The notes under the pieces: model-generated | Seen by the model: only the letters and a program-made list of their open reading frames with translations | The model's database searches: none | What the model was told of the DNA's origin: nothing | Shown: piece after piece, positions 53,312-61,935 of the stretch | How the letters are laid out: each line of letters begins with the position of its first letter | How positions within the stretch are numbered: position 1 is the first letter of the stretch | Translations under genes and position numbers: made by a program | NCBI RefSeq assembly: GCF_000176915.2 | Contig: NC_014844.1 | Span: forward strand, 2,418,001-2,482,000 | Origin: Pseudodesulfovibrio aespoeensis Aspo-2 | Lineage (GTDB): Bacteria > Desulfobacterota > Desulfovibrionia > Desulfovibrionales > Desulfovibrionaceae | DNA length: 64,000 nt | Direction of reading: 5' to 3'

Positions 53312-53695
53312 TTACTTGATTTCAACTTCAGCGCCGGCTTCCTTCAGCTGCTTGGCAGCGTCGTCAGCCTCGTCCTTGGAAACGGCTTCCTTGATGGCCT
53401 TGGGGGCCTCGTCGACAACGGCCTTGGCCTCTTTCAGGCCCAGGCCGGTCAGGGCGCGGACAGCCTTGATAACGGCGATCTTGTTGGCACCTGCGTTGGT
53501 CAGCATGACGGTGAACTCGGTCTGCTCCTCGGCGGCATCGGCAGCAGCGGCAGCCGGGGCGAGCATGACGGCGGCAGCCGGGGCAGCAGCCTCGACACCG
53601 AAAACGTCTTCCAGCTCTTTGATGAACTTGGACAGTTCCAGAACGGTCATGTTGCCGATGAATTCGACAACTTGCTCTTTGGTGATGTCAGCCAT
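53312..53695 (-). CDS. rplL: 50S ribosomal protein L7/L12
   Basis: 127 residues: N-terminal dimerisation helix ([20 protein letters not shown]), an Ala-rich hinge ([20 protein letters not shown]), and the C-terminal factor-binding domain ([34 protein letters not shown]). Multiple copies form the stalk that recruits GTPase factors. It follows rplJ by 39 bases. Confidence 0.97.
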   Translation of the reverse strand: MADITKEQVVEFIGNMTVLELSKFIKELEDVFGVEAAAPAAAVMLAPAAAAADAAEEQTEFTVMLTNAGANKIAVIKAVRALTGLGLKEAKAVVDEAPKAIKEAVSKDEADDAAKQLKEAGAEVEIK

Positions 53696-53734
53696 GATAA
53701 ATTCTCCTTACGAAAGATTCGCTTTGAACCTGGT

Positions 53735-54256
53735 TTACGCGGCTTCCTTCTGTTCCTTGATCGCAGTCAAGGCATAGAGGAACTTGCGTTCGATGTTTGC
53801 GAACAAGCACACGAAATTGCGCGGTACGGCCTGCATTGTGCCGAGTACGGAACTCAAGAGCTCAGGCTTACTGGGCATCTTGGCAAGTTCCTTCACGCCG
53901 TCGCTGTCAAGAAAATCCCCTTCAAGAGAGCCAAAACGCAGAGCGAACTTCTTGTTCGTCCTGTCAAATTCGGCCAGCGTCTTGGCCAGGGCGACAGGAT
54001 CGTCGTACCCCAGCGCAATGGCGCAGTTCTCTTTGAGGTGTTCGCTCAATTCACCGTGATCGGTATCCTTGAGAGCCAACCGGGCCAGGGTATTCTTGAC
54101 GACCTGGTAGTCCACCCCGACTTCGTAGCACTTGGCGCGGAGTTGAGTGATCTCCTCCACGGTCAGTCCCTTGAAGTCGGTGACGACGGCAATGCTTGCC
54201 CGCGCAGCTTTCTTGTGCAGCTGCTCGATGATCTGGGCTTTTTCTTGCCTGTTCAT
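53735..54256 (-). CDS. rplJ: 50S ribosomal protein L10
   Basis: 173 residues starting [20 protein letters not shown] with [21 protein letters not shown]10 forms the base of the stalk and carries L7/L12; in many bacteria the L10-L12 complex represses its own message by binding a leader upstream of rplJ. A 160-base untranslated gap lies just there. Normal length. Confidence 0.97.
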   Translation of the reverse strand: MNRQEKAQIIEQLHKKAARASIAVVTDFKGLTVEEITQLRAKCYEVGVDYQVVKNTLARLALKDTDHGELSEHLKENCAIALGYDDPVALAKTLAEFDRTNKKFALRFGSLEGDFLDSDGVKELAKMPSKPELLSSVLGTMQAVPRNFVCLFANIERKFLYALTAIKEQKEAA

Positions 54257-54416
54257 CCACCACTCCTCGTCGTTCGGCCCGGAAAGCAGGTCAAAGCGTT
54301 GTCTGAGCAGGGTATTAAGGGATCACAGCCCCACCTGCCGTCTCTGACTCAACTCTCCGTGCGATTATCTACAGGACGGCCCGCAAGGGGCCGTCCGGCA
54401 TTCCGTATCAGCCAGT
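54257..54416 (-). promoter_or_regulatory. Probable L10 leader (autoregulatory 5' region of rplJL)
   Basis: This 160-base gap between rplA and rplJ carries a strong stem (GGACGGCCC at 54374-54382 with GGGCCGTCC at 54388-54396) and further structured sequence up to the GAGGAG before rplJ. Place and size fit the L10(L12)4-binding leader known in many bacteria. I did not confirm the conserved kink-turn and bulge. Confidence 0.5.
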
Positions 54417-55124
54417 TTAGGCTTCGATAAACTTCCTGATGGCCAGGGGGTCGATCTTCACGCCAGGGCCCATGGTCGTAGCAACTGCCATGGCCTTCAT
54501 GTAAGTGCCTTTGGCGCTGGAGGGCTTCATGCGCATGATCTGGGCCAGCAGCGTCTTCAGGTTCTCACACAGCTTCTCGGTGCCAAAGGAGACCTTGCCG
54601 ATGGGTGCATGCAGCACACCGGCCTTGTCCACCTTGAACTCGACCTTGCCCGCCTTGAGCTCTGACACGGCCTTGACCACATCCATGGTCACAGTGCCGG
54701 TCTTGGCGTTGGGCATCAGGCCGCGCGGTCCGAGCAGACGCCCGATCTTGCCGACCAGGGCCATCATGTCCGGGGTGGCGACGGCCTTGTCGAAATCGAG
54801 CCAGCCGCCCTGGATCTTCTCAACCAGGTCGTCTGACCCGGCGTAGTCGGCTCCGGCGGCCTTGGCCTCGGCAATCTTCTCGGACTTGCAGAAAACTACC
54901 ACGCGCACATCCTTGCCAAGCCCATTGGGCAGGCTGACGGCGCCTCTGATCATCTGATCCGAATACTTGGGATCAACGCCGAGGTTGATGGCAACGTCCA
55001 CGGTCTCGTCGAACTTGGCGAAGGCGCCTTCGATGGCGGTCTTCACGCCTTCCTCGACCTGCACGCGCAGGTTCGTGTCCCTGTCGCCGACGGCGTTGCG
55101 GAATTTCTTTCCTTGCTTGGGCAT
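54417..55124 (-). CDS. rplA: 50S ribosomal protein L1
   Basis: 235 residues: [40 protein letters not shown] and [21 protein letters not shown]1 forms the mobile stalk at the E site and in E. coli represses rplKA. It starts 14 bases after rplK. Confidence 0.97.
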   Translation of the reverse strand: MPKQGKKFRNAVGDRDTNLRVQVEEGVKTAIEGAFAKFDETVDVAINLGVDPKYSDQMIRGAVSLPNGLGKDVRVVVFCKSEKIAEAKAAGADYAGSDDLVEKIQGGWLDFDKAVATPDMMALVGKIGRLLGPRGLMPNAKTGTVTMDVVKAVSELKAGKVEFKVDKAGVLHAPIGKVSFGTEKLCENLKTLLAQIMRMKPSSAKGTYMKAMAVATTMGPGVKIDPLAIRKFIEA

Positions 55125-55138
55125 TTGGTATTTCCTCT

Positions 55139-55564
55139 CTAGCCTTTGACTTCAAGACCCATGCTACGGGCAGTTCCCTCGATCTGCAGCATGGCCTTTG
55201 CGATGTCATTGGCGTTCAGGTCCGGCATCTTCATTTCGGCAATTTCGCGGATCTGGGCCTTGGTGACCTTGCCGACTTTTTCCTTGTTGGGCACACCGGA
55301 CCCTTTCTCCAGCTTGGCGGCCTTGAGCAGCAGCACGGCAGCGGGCGGGGTCTTGGTGATGAAGTCAAAGGAGCGGTCTGCGAAGACCGTGATGACAACC
55401 GGGATTATAAGTCCCTTCTGTTCCTGCGTCCTGGCGTTGAACGTCTTGCAGAACTCCATGATGTTCACGCCATGCTGACCCAGCGCCGGACCGACCGGCG
55501 GGGAGGGGTTGGCGCTCCCGGCGGGAATCTGCAGTTTGATCTTTCCGATTTCTTTCTTGGCCAT
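55139..55564 (-). CDS. rplK: 50S ribosomal protein L11
   Basis: 141 residues: [40 protein letters not shown], and C-terminal [21 protein letters not shown]11 with 23S helices 43-44 makes the GTPase centre and the RelA/thiostrepton site. Normal length; 44 bases after nusG. Confidence 0.97.
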   Translation of the reverse strand: MAKKEIGKIKLQIPAGSANPSPPVGPALGQHGVNIMEFCKTFNARTQEQKGLIIPVVITVFADRSFDFITKTPPAAVLLLKAAKLEKGSGVPNKEKVGKVTKAQIREIAEMKMPDLNANDIAKAMLQIEGTARSMGLEVKG

Positions 55565-55608
55565 TGTATTCCTCGATGAGAAATTTCGCTGTTGCGAGTA
55601 TTTCCAGG

Positions 55609-56166
55609 TTACCCTTTGTCCACCTGGACAAAATCAAGCTCCACCGGAGTCTGACGCCCAAAGATGGAGACGGAAACCTTGAGTTTTCCCTTGTCGTAAT
55701 TGACTTCTTCCACAACACCGTTGAAACCGCTGAAGGGGCCGTCAATGACCCGAACCTCGTCTCCGCGTTCAAAATTGAACTTGGGACGCGGCTTTTCCTG
55801 GCGGCTCTCCATCATGTTGAGAATATTCTCCGCCTCGCTGTCACGCATGGGGGTGGGCCGGTTTTTGCCGCCCACAAAGCCGGTGACACGCGGGATGGAC
55901 TGTATCAGATGCCAGGTGTCATCAGTCAAGGTCATCTTGATCATGATGTAGCCGGGATAGAACTTCCTGGTGGAAGTCTTGCGCTCCCCCTTGACCATCT
56001 CGACGACCTTCTCGGTGGGCATGACTACTTCCTCGATGAGGCCCTTGTCCTGCCCGGTCCGCATCATCTCCCTGACGGTCTGCTCCACGCGCTGTTCAAA
56101 CCCTGAGTAGGTGTGAACGATGTACCAGCGTGTGCGGGGTGCTGCTTGTTCCAATGTGGCATCCAT
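55609..56166 (-). CDS. nusG: Transcription termination/antitermination protein NusG
   Basis: 185 residues with an N-terminal NGN domain ([40 protein letters not shown]) and a C-terminal KOW domain ([20 protein letters not shown]). NusG binds the polymerase clamp and joins Rho or ribosomal S10. It follows secE by 33 bases, as in most bacteria. Normal length. Confidence 0.97.
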   Translation of the reverse strand: MDATLEQAAPRTRWYIVHTYSGFEQRVEQTVREMMRTGQDKGLIEEVVMPTEKVVEMVKGERKTSTRKFYPGYIMIKMTLTDDTWHLIQSIPRVTGFVGGKNRPTPMRDSEAENILNMMESRQEKPRPKFNFERGDEVRVIDGPFSGFNGVVEEVNYDKGKLKVSVSIFGRQTPVELDFVQVDKG

Positions 56167-56199
56167 GTTTGATCCAGCCTTTGCTCAAGAGCTAGGGAC

Positions 56200-56457
56200 T
56201 TAGGACAGTATGGCCTCGACGATCTTGGAGAGCGCCAGGTCAACAATGCCCAGGTAAAGAGCCACGACCAGGCTGACAATCAGCACGGCGACGCATGTGG
56301 TGATGGTCTCCTTGCGGGTCGGCCAGACAACCTTCTTGATCTCGACTTTGGACTCCTCAAGGAATTCGATGAACTCCCTGACCTTTCCGACCGGACCGGC
56401 TGCTATCGCCGTGGAGGGCTGCTTTTCGGCAGCAGTCTTGCCTTTTTTCTTGGCCAT
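56200..56457 (-). CDS. secE: Preprotein translocase subunit SecE
   Basis: 85 residues with an N-terminal charged region, an amphipathic helix (KVREFIEFLEESKVEIKKVV), the conserved WPTRKET, and one C-terminal membrane helix (CVAVLIVSLVVALYLGIVDL). This is the short single-helix form. A TTG at 56472 is in frame but the ATG at 56457 is the more natural start. It lies between tRNA-Trp and nusG. Confidence 0.95.
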   Translation of the reverse strand: MAKKKGKTAAEKQPSTAIAAGPVGKVREFIEFLEESKVEIKKVVWPTRKETITTCVAVLIVSLVVALYLGIVDLALSKIVEAILS

Positions 56458-56545
56458 AACTTCTTTTCCCAAATTATTGAGCGGGTCGCGAAGCCTTGTC
56501 CTTGCTGGTCAAGGCCCCGTAACGCCCGCTTGCAAAAAACAGAGT

Positions 56546-56622
56546 TGGCAGGGGTAGAGGGATTCGAACCCCCAGCATCCGGTTTTGGAGACCGGCGTTC
56601 TAGCCGTTGGAACTATACCCCT
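56546..56622 (-). tRNA. tRNA-Trp (anticodon CCA)
   Basis: The minus strand folds as a cloverleaf: acceptor AGGGGTA/TACCCCT, anticodon loop CTCCAAA, T loop GGTTCGAATCC and an encoded 3' CCA (56546-56548). It lies between rpmG and secE, a common place for tRNA-Trp. Confidence 0.95.
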
Positions 56623-56634
56623 GCTCTATCGAAC

Positions 56635-56784
56635 CTACTTGGTCTCTCTGTGGACGGTGTGCTTCTTGTCCCAGGGACAATACTTGCTCACTTCCAGGCG
56701 ACCGGTAGTATTCTTCTTGTTTTTCTGCGTCGCGTAGTTCTTACGCTTGCACTCGGTGCACTGCAGCTGAATGTTGATGCGCAT
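56635..56784 (-). CDS. rpmG: 50S ribosomal protein L33
   Basis: A 49-residue protein read directly from the minus strand: [20 protein letters not shown] ... [20 protein letters not shown]. The first Cys pair (C9, C12) of the zinc ribbon is intact; the second has C36 but Asp at 39 in place of Cys (CPWD). It lies 3 bases after tuf and 12 before tRNA-Trp, the classical tuf-rpmG-trp-secE-nusG order. Confidence 0.95.
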   Translation of the reverse strand: MRINIQLQCTECKRKNYATQKNKKNTTGRLEVSKYCPWDKKHTVHRETK

Positions 56785-56787
56785 GTG

Positions 56788-57981
56788 CTACTCCACGATC
56801 TCGGTGACGACACCAGCGCCAACGGTGCGGCCGCCTTCGCGGATGGCGAAACGCAGGCCGGATTCCATGGCGATGGGCGCGATGAGATCGACGTTGAAGG
56901 TGGCGTTATCGCCGGGCATGACCATCTCGACACCCTCTTCCAGAGTGACGACACCGGTGATGTCGGTCGTGCGGAAGTAGAACTGCGGGCGGTAGCCGGA
57001 GAAGAACGGGGTGTGGCGTCCGCCCTCGTCCTTGGAGAGGACGTAGACCTCGGCCTTGAACTTGGTGTGCGGGGTGATGGAACCGGGCTTGGCAGCAACC
57101 TGGCCGCGCTCGACTTCCTCACGCTTCACGCCGCGGATCAGCAGACCGACGTTGTCGCCAGCCTGGCCCTGGTCGAGGATCTTGCGGAACATCTCGACAC
57201 CTGTGCAGGTGGTCTTGATGGTGTCCTTGATGCCGATGATGGCGATTTCCTCGCCGACCTTGACAACACCGCGCTCAATGCGGCCAGTGATGACAGTGCC
57301 GCGACCGGAGATGGAGAAAACGTCCTCGACCGGCATGAGGAAAGGCATGTCGATATCGCGCTTGGGCTCCGGGATGTAGGAGTCGCAGGCGGCGAGCAGC
57401 TCGTAGATGGGCTTGGCGTCCGGATCATCGACGCTCTCGCACTCCAGGGCCTTCAGGGCGGAGCCGAGGATGACCGGGATGTCGTCGCCGGGGAACTCGT
57501 ACTTGCTCAGCAGCTCGCGGACTTCCAGCTCGACCAGCTCCAGCAGTTCCTCGTCGTCGACCATGTCGCACTTGTTGAGGAAGACGACCATGGCGGGCAC
57601 GCCGACCTGACGGGCGAGCAGGATGTGCTCACGGGTCTGGGGCATGGGACCGTCGGTGGCGGCGCAGACCAGGATCGCGCCGTCCATCTGGGCGGCACCG
57701 GTGATCATGTTCTTGATGTAGTCGGCGTGACCGGGGCAGTCCACGTGTGCATAGTGGCGGTTCTCGGTCTCGTACTCGACGTGAGCGGTGGCGATGGTGA
57801 TACCGCGCTCTTTTTCCTCGGGCGCCTTGTCGATCTGGTCGAAGGCAACGTACTCACCAAACCCCTTGAGGAAGGCGAGCTTGGTGATGGCGGCGGTCAG
57901 CGTGGTCTTGCCATGGTCGATGTGACCGATGGTACCGATGTTGACGTGCGGCTTGCTACGCAGAAATTTTGCTTTTCCCAT
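56788..57981 (-). CDS. tuf: Elongation factor Tu
   Basis: 397 residues with P-loop [33 protein letters not shown] and the switch residues in [15 protein letters not shown]-Tu brings aminoacyl-tRNA to the ribosome. Only one copy is visible; fusA at 41.4 kb has none behind it. It follows four tRNA genes, as tufB does in E. coli. Confidence 0.98.
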   Translation of the reverse strand: MGKAKFLRSKPHVNIGTIGHIDHGKTTLTAAITKLAFLKGFGEYVAFDQIDKAPEEKERGITIATAHVEYETENRHYAHVDCPGHADYIKNMITGAAQMDGAILVCAATDGPMPQTREHILLARQVGVPAMVVFLNKCDMVDDEELLELVELEVRELLSKYEFPGDDIPVILGSALKALECESVDDPDAKPIYELLAACDSYIPEPKRDIDMPFLMPVEDVFSISGRGTVITGRIERGVVKVGEEIAIIGIKDTIKTTCTGVEMFRKILDQGQAGDNVGLLIRGVKREEVERGQVAAKPGSITPHTKFKAEVYVLSKDEGGRHTPFFSGYRPQFYFRTTDITGVVTLEEGVEMVMPGDNATFNVDLIAPIAMESGLRFAIREGGRTVGAGVVTEIVE

Positions 57982-58053
57982 TGTGATCCCCCTAACTAAA
58001 AGTTGTGTAGGTTTTTTATTACTTTAAATACTAAGCTAACACGGCATGAACTA

Positions 58054-58129
58054 TGGAGCCCACGACCGGATTTGAACCGGTGACCTCATCCTTACCAAGG
58101 ATGTGCTCTACCTGCTGAGCTACGTGGGC
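58054..58129 (-). tRNA. tRNA-Thr (anticodon GGT)
   Basis: Acceptor GCCCACG/CGTGGGC, anticodon stem ATCCT/AGGAT around TTGGTAA, T loop GGTTCAAATCC, discriminator T, encoded CCA (58054-58056). It lies 72 bases before tuf. Confidence 0.95.
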
Positions 58130-58186
58130 AAACGAGCCCACGCTTGTATATAGGAGTATGGATGGACAACGGCAGTGCTAGAGTAA

Positions 58187-58263
58187 TGGAGCGGGAAACG
58201 GGACTCGAACCCGCAACCCTCAGCTTGGAAGGCTGATGCTCTAGCCAATTGAGCTATTCCCGC
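58187..58263 (-). tRNA. tRNA-Gly (anticodon TCC)
   Basis: Acceptor GCGGGAA/TTCCCGC, anticodon loop CTTCCAA, T arm with GTTTC-like variation (CGAGTCCCG), discriminator T, encoded CCA (58187-58189). It reads GGA and GGG codons. Confidence 0.93.
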
Positions 58264-58325
58264 TCACTCTCCGTAGTCCATCAGCAGTTCTGAACTGCCT
58301 CCTACAGCGCGGCTTATAAAAAATC

Positions 58326-58411
58326 TGGTGGTGGGGGGAGGATTTGAACCTCCGAAGTCGTACGACGACAGATTTACAGTCTGTTCCCTTTGGCCACTCG
58401 GGAACCCCACC
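58326..58411 (-). tRNA. tRNA-Tyr (anticodon GTA)
   Basis: A class II tRNA of 86 bases: acceptor GGTGGGG/CCCCACC, anticodon loop CTGTAAA, a long variable arm (CGTCGTACGACTTCG), T loop GGTTCAAATCC, discriminator A and encoded CCA (58326-58328). Confidence 0.95.
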
Positions 58412-58421
58412 ATTGTGTCTT

Positions 58422-58497
58422 TGGAGCTGGCGATGGGACTTGAACCCGCAACCGGCTGATTACAAATCAGCTGCTCTACCAATTGAGCTACGCCAGC
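58422..58497 (-). tRNA. tRNA-Thr (anticodon TGT)
   Basis: Acceptor GCTGGCG/CGCCAGC, anticodon loop TTTGTAA, T loop GGTTCAAGTCC, discriminator T and encoded CCA (58422-58424). It is the first gene of the tRNA-tuf unit. Confidence 0.95.
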
Positions 58498-58510
58498 TCG
58501 CCGGGAACGA

Positions 58511-58549
58511 AGTATATATCCGCCATGATGTCAAAAAGCAAGCGTTTCG
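58511..58549 (-). promoter_or_regulatory. Putative promoter of the tRNA-tuf-secE-nusG unit
   Basis: A TATACT -10 (58511-58516 on the minus strand) lies about 14 bases before the first tRNA, with TTGCTT as possible -35 about 19 bases further upstream. A TTGACA between them is at the wrong distance (12 bases). Low confidence. The rest of the 269-base gap to dus shows nothing definite. Confidence 0.35.
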
Positions 58550-58766
58550 TCGGCTTTTCCTATCGCAGGCGTTTGCACGCCGTGCGCTCGAAGACGGGCC
58601 GGTTTAAGTTGTTCGGTCCTGTTTTGTCAACCCTGACAGGCAATAAATTTCAAAATTATCATGAGCAACGACGCACCCTGCACGCAACGGTCCGTGGCGC
58701 GACCCTGCGACGGGCGGGGCTCGAATCCTTTGACTCGCTGCCCTTCTGCCATTATGAGCTTGTCCC

Positions 58767-59786
58767 ATGAACGATTTCCGCATCACCCCCGGCGAGCCGT
58801 GGCTCGCGCCCCTGGCCGGTTACTCGGACCTGCCCTTCCGCCTGCTTGTCAAGCGACACGGGTGCGCCGTGGCCTGTTCCGAGATGGTCAGCGTCAAGGG
58901 CATGACCTTTGGCAACGAGGGCACCCAGCGGCTCATCGCCACCTGCCCGGAGGACGACCCCATGGTCCTCCAGCTCTTCGGGGCCGATCCGGACCTCTTC
59001 GGGCCGGTCATGGACTGGCTGGTGGACCTCGGCTACCGCAATTTCGACCTCAACGCGGGCTGCCCGGTGCGCAAGGTGCTCAAGTCCGGCAGCGGCGTGA
59101 AGCTCATGGAAGACCCGGACACCCTGGTCCGCATCGCCTCCGTAATGGTGGAGCGTGCCACCGCCCATGCTCGCGGTGGACAGGTGGGCGTCAAGTTCCG
59201 CCTGGGATTCGACAAGGGCAACGACACCTATCTGGAGCTGGCCAGAAGGCTTGAGGACGCGGGCGTCCACTGGGTCACGCTGCATCCGCGCTATGGCCGC
59301 CAGATGTTCGCGGGCCAGGCCGACTGGTCCAAACTCGGCCTGCTCAAGCGCGCGGTCTCCATCCCGGTGGTCGCCTCGGGCGACCTGTTCACCGCCGAGG
59401 ACGGCGTGCGCTGCGTGGAGGAAACGGGCGTGGACGCGGTCATGTTCGCACGCGGGGCGCTCTACGACCCGGCCATCTTCGACCGCTACCGCACCCTGCT
59501 GGCGGGCGGACAGCCCGAGCCGCGCAGCGGCGAGTCTCTGGCCCGGATCGTGCGCGAACACATCCGCCTGACCCGCGAGTTCGAGGGCGATGGCCGTTCG
59601 TTTCGAAAGATCCGCTCCATCATCCCGCGCTACGCCAAGGGACTCCGAGGAATCCGCGCCCTGCGGGGCTCGCTGCTCGAATGCCGCGACTGGGAAGCCC
59701 TGGAAGAGGCTGCCGCCACCATCGCCGGGCTGGAACCCGCCGATAACGCCACCCCGGAAACGCTTGTTGACGGAATTTGCCAATAG
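58767..59786 (+). CDS. tRNA-dihydrouridine synthase family protein
   Basis: A 339-residue FMN enzyme that reduces uridines in the tRNA D loop. Motifs: APLAGYSDLPFRLLVKRHG (FMN pocket), LNAGCPVRKVLKSGSGVKLM with the catalytic Cys, VTLHPRYGRQMFAGQADWSK, and SGDLFTAED with the phosphate-binding loop, then GVDAVMFARGAL. The sub-type (DusA, B or C) is not certain. It lies upstream of cheV by 67 bases and near the tRNA cluster on the opposite strand. Confidence 0.93.
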   Translation: MNDFRITPGEPWLAPLAGYSDLPFRLLVKRHGCAVACSEMVSVKGMTFGNEGTQRLIATCPEDDPMVLQLFGADPDLFGPVMDWLVDLGYRNFDLNAGCPVRKVLKSGSGVKLMEDPDTLVRIASVMVERATAHARGGQVGVKFRLGFDKGNDTYLELARRLEDAGVHWVTLHPRYGRQMFAGQADWSKLGLLKRAVSIPVVASGDLFTAEDGVRCVEETGVDAVMFARGALYDPAIFDRYRTLLAGGQPEPRSGESLARIVREHIRLTREFEGDGRSFRKIRSIIPRYAKGLRGIRALRGSLLECRDWEALEEAAATIAGLEPADNATPETLVDGICQ

Positions 59787-59853
59787 CGGTTACAACCTCC
59801 CGTAATCGTCATCATTACTTTCGTACTCATTTTGCAAAGGAAGCGGTGCATCC

Positions 59854-60849
59854 ATGTCCACCGAGACGAGCGAAATCCTGCTTGAAGCAGGGACCAACGA
59901 GCTGGAAATCGTCGAGTTCTACCTTGAGGAAATGCCCAAGATCGACGAGGACAACCCGTCCAGGCAGCGCGAAGGCAGCCCCAAGACACGCAAGGGCTAC
60001 TTCGGCATCAACGTGGCCAAGGTGCTGGAAATCATCCGCATGCCCGAAGTCACCGAAATGCCCGAGGTCTCGCATGAGGCCGTGCTGGGCGCGTTCAACC
60101 TGCGCTCGCGGATCATCCCCCTGCTCGACCTCTCCAAATGGCTCAAGAAGCGGCGCGTGGAGAACGAGCCGCCCAAGGTCATTGTCACGGAGTTCAACCA
60201 GGTCACCTCGGCCTTCATGGTTTCGGGCGTCACCCGCATCCACCGCATCAGCTGGGAGGATGTCGAAGCGCCCAACAAATACGTCTCGGCCCTGTCGAGC
60301 GACTCCATCACCGGCGTGGTCAAGTTTGACGACCGCATCGTGTTCATTCTCGACCTGGAGCGCATCGTCTCGGAACTCAACCCGGAGATGCGGCTCAAGC
60401 TCGACGACACCGTGGAGTTCAACGCCGAGGAGCGCTACCGCGCGCTCATCGCCGATGATTCCCCGCTCATCCGCGAGATGATCTCAGACATGCTCGGACA
60501 GGCCGGGTTCCGGGTCGAAAAGACCAACAATGGCCGCGAGTGCTGGGACCGGCTCAAGGAGATCAAGCAGAGCGCCCAGGACGAAAGCCGCCCGGTGACC
60601 GATTTCGTCCAGGTGGTGGTCTCGGACATCGAGATGCCCATGATGGACGGCCACCACCTGACCCGGCGCATCAAGGACGACCCGGCCCTTCGGGACCTGC
60701 CGGTCATCCTCTTCTCGTCGCTGATCACCGACAAGCTGCGCTACCGGGGCGAGTCCGTGGGCGCGGACGACCAGATTTCCAAGCCTGAAATCACCTACCT
60801 CGCCCAGCGCGCCGCAGCGCTCATCGAGGCCCGCAAGCACAAGCGATAG
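59854..60849 (+). CDS. cheV: Chemotaxis protein CheV (CheW domain plus response receiver)
   Basis: A 331-residue protein. Residues about 10-180 are a CheW-like coupling domain (GYFGINVAKVLEIIRMPEV; LRSRIIPLLDLSKWL). Residues about 195-325 are a receiver domain with acidic pocket D201-D202, phospho-acceptor D258 (VVVSDIEMPMMDG) and a conserved Lys in ISKPE. CheV couples chemoreceptors to CheA and adapts by phosphorylation. No other chemotaxis gene is present, so this may be one of several scattered copies. A terminator follows. Confidence 0.95.
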   Translation: MSTETSEILLEAGTNELEIVEFYLEEMPKIDEDNPSRQREGSPKTRKGYFGINVAKVLEIIRMPEVTEMPEVSHEAVLGAFNLRSRIIPLLDLSKWLKKRRVENEPPKVIVTEFNQVTSAFMVSGVTRIHRISWEDVEAPNKYVSALSSDSITGVVKFDDRIVFILDLERIVSELNPEMRLKLDDTVEFNAEERYRALIADDSPLIREMISDMLGQAGFRVEKTNNGRECWDRLKEIKQSAQDESRPVTDFVQVVVSDIEMPMMDGHHLTRRIKDDPALRDLPVILFSSLITDKLRYRGESVGADDQISKPEITYLAQRAAALIEARKHKR

Positions 60850-60875
60850 GACTCCGGGTTCCGCCCGCAAGCAAA

Positions 60876-60905
60876 GACGGCCTTCGGAAGATTCCGAAGG
60901 CCGTC
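60876..60905. terminator. Terminator between cheV and hypE
   Basis: A perfect 14-base inverted repeat (60876-60889 with 60892-60905) lies in the 79-base gap between converging genes. The plus-strand exit is ATGCTTTTGC and the minus-strand exit TTTGCTTG. Confidence 0.85.
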
Positions 60906-60928
60906 ATGCTTTTGCGGATGCGGTGCGG

Positions 60929-61933
60929 TCAGCAGATGCGAGGCAACTGCTCGCCTTCGAGCATGCCCAGCAGCCGCTTGCCGCCCAGGTGGGTGATCAG
61001 CACCACCTTGCCAGGGTTGGCGTCGGTCATGGTGCCGATGCGGCAGGCGTCGCCGCCCAGCGGGTCGGCGCGCATGATTTCAAGGGCCTTTTCGGCATGC
61101 TCTCCTGGCAGGACGCACAGGAACTTGCCCTCGTTGGCAAGATAAAGCGGGTCCAGGCCGAGAATGGAGCAGCCGCCCGCCACCTCGGGCCGCACGGGCA
61201 GGGACGCCTCGTCGAGTTCGCAGCAGACGTTCGAACTCCAGGCGATCTCGTTGAGGGTGGTGGCCAGCCCGCCGCGGGTGGGATCGCGCAGCACATGGAC
61301 CTCGGGGAGCTCGCGCACCAGCCTGACCAGCAGGTGGTTGAGGGACGCGCTGTCGCTCTCGACCCTGGCCTGGAAATCCAACCCCTCGCGGGTGCCGAGG
61401 ATGGTCAGCCCGTGGTCGCCGATGGTGCCGGAGATGAGCACCGCGTCGCCGGGCCGGGCGCGGTCGCCGCTGGGGGCCGGGTCCACGATGATGTCGCCGA
61501 TGCCGGTGGTGTTGATGAAAATCTTGTCCACAGCCCCCTTGGGCACCACCTTGGTGTCGCCGGAGACGATGAGCACCCCGGCCTCGCGCACGGCCTCGCC
61601 CATGGCGGCCACGATCTTCTCCAGATCGGCCATGGGCAGTCCCTCCTCGATGATGTAGGCGCAGGTCATGTAGCGGGGCACGGCCCCCATCATGGCCACG
61701 TCGTTGACCGTGCCGTGCACGGCCAGGGAGCCTATGTTGCCGCCGGGGAAGAAGATCGGGTCCACGGTAAAGGAATCCGTGCTCATGGCGATGCGCCCGG
61801 ACACGCTCAACTCCGCCGCGTCGTTGAGCCGGTTGAGTTCGTCGTTGCCCAGATGCTTGAGAAAGAGTTCGGAAATGAGCCGCTGCGAGGCGCGACCGCC
61901 GCTGCCGTAATCGAGTAAGACCTTGTCGCTCAT
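60929..61933 (-). CDS. hypE: Hydrogenase maturation protein HypE (carbamoyl dehydratase)
   Basis: 334 residues. HypE dehydrates the carbamoyl group placed by HypF on its C-terminal Cys to form thiocyanate, the source of CN ligands for [NiFe]-hydrogenase. The C-terminal PRIC ends in that Cys. The AIR-synthase-like ATP domains show DYGSGGRASQRLI, STDSFTVDPIFFPGGNIG and SGDTKVV. The ATG at 61933 is preferred over an open frame to 62041 that runs into hypD. It lies 2 bases after hypD. Confidence 0.96.
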   Translation of the reverse strand: MSDKVLLDYGSGGRASQRLISELFLKHLGNDELNRLNDAAELSVSGRIAMSTDSFTVDPIFFPGGNIGSLAVHGTVNDVAMMGAVPRYMTCAYIIEEGLPMADLEKIVAAMGEAVREAGVLIVSGDTKVVPKGAVDKIFINTTGIGDIIVDPAPSGDRARPGDAVLISGTIGDHGLTILGTREGLDFQARVESDSASLNHLLVRLVRELPEVHVLRDPTRGGLATTLNEIAWSSNVCCELDEASLPVRPEVAGGCSILGLDPLYLANEGKFLCVLPGEHAEKALEIMRADPLGGDACRIGTMTDANPGKVVLITHLGGKRLLGMLEGEQLPRIC

Positions 61934-61935
61934 GG

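Noticed and set aside
58690-58766. A tRNA T-loop-like GGCTCGAATCC followed by CTGCCA before dus
   Set aside because: No acceptor, D arm or anticodon stem can be paired upstream; probably chance.
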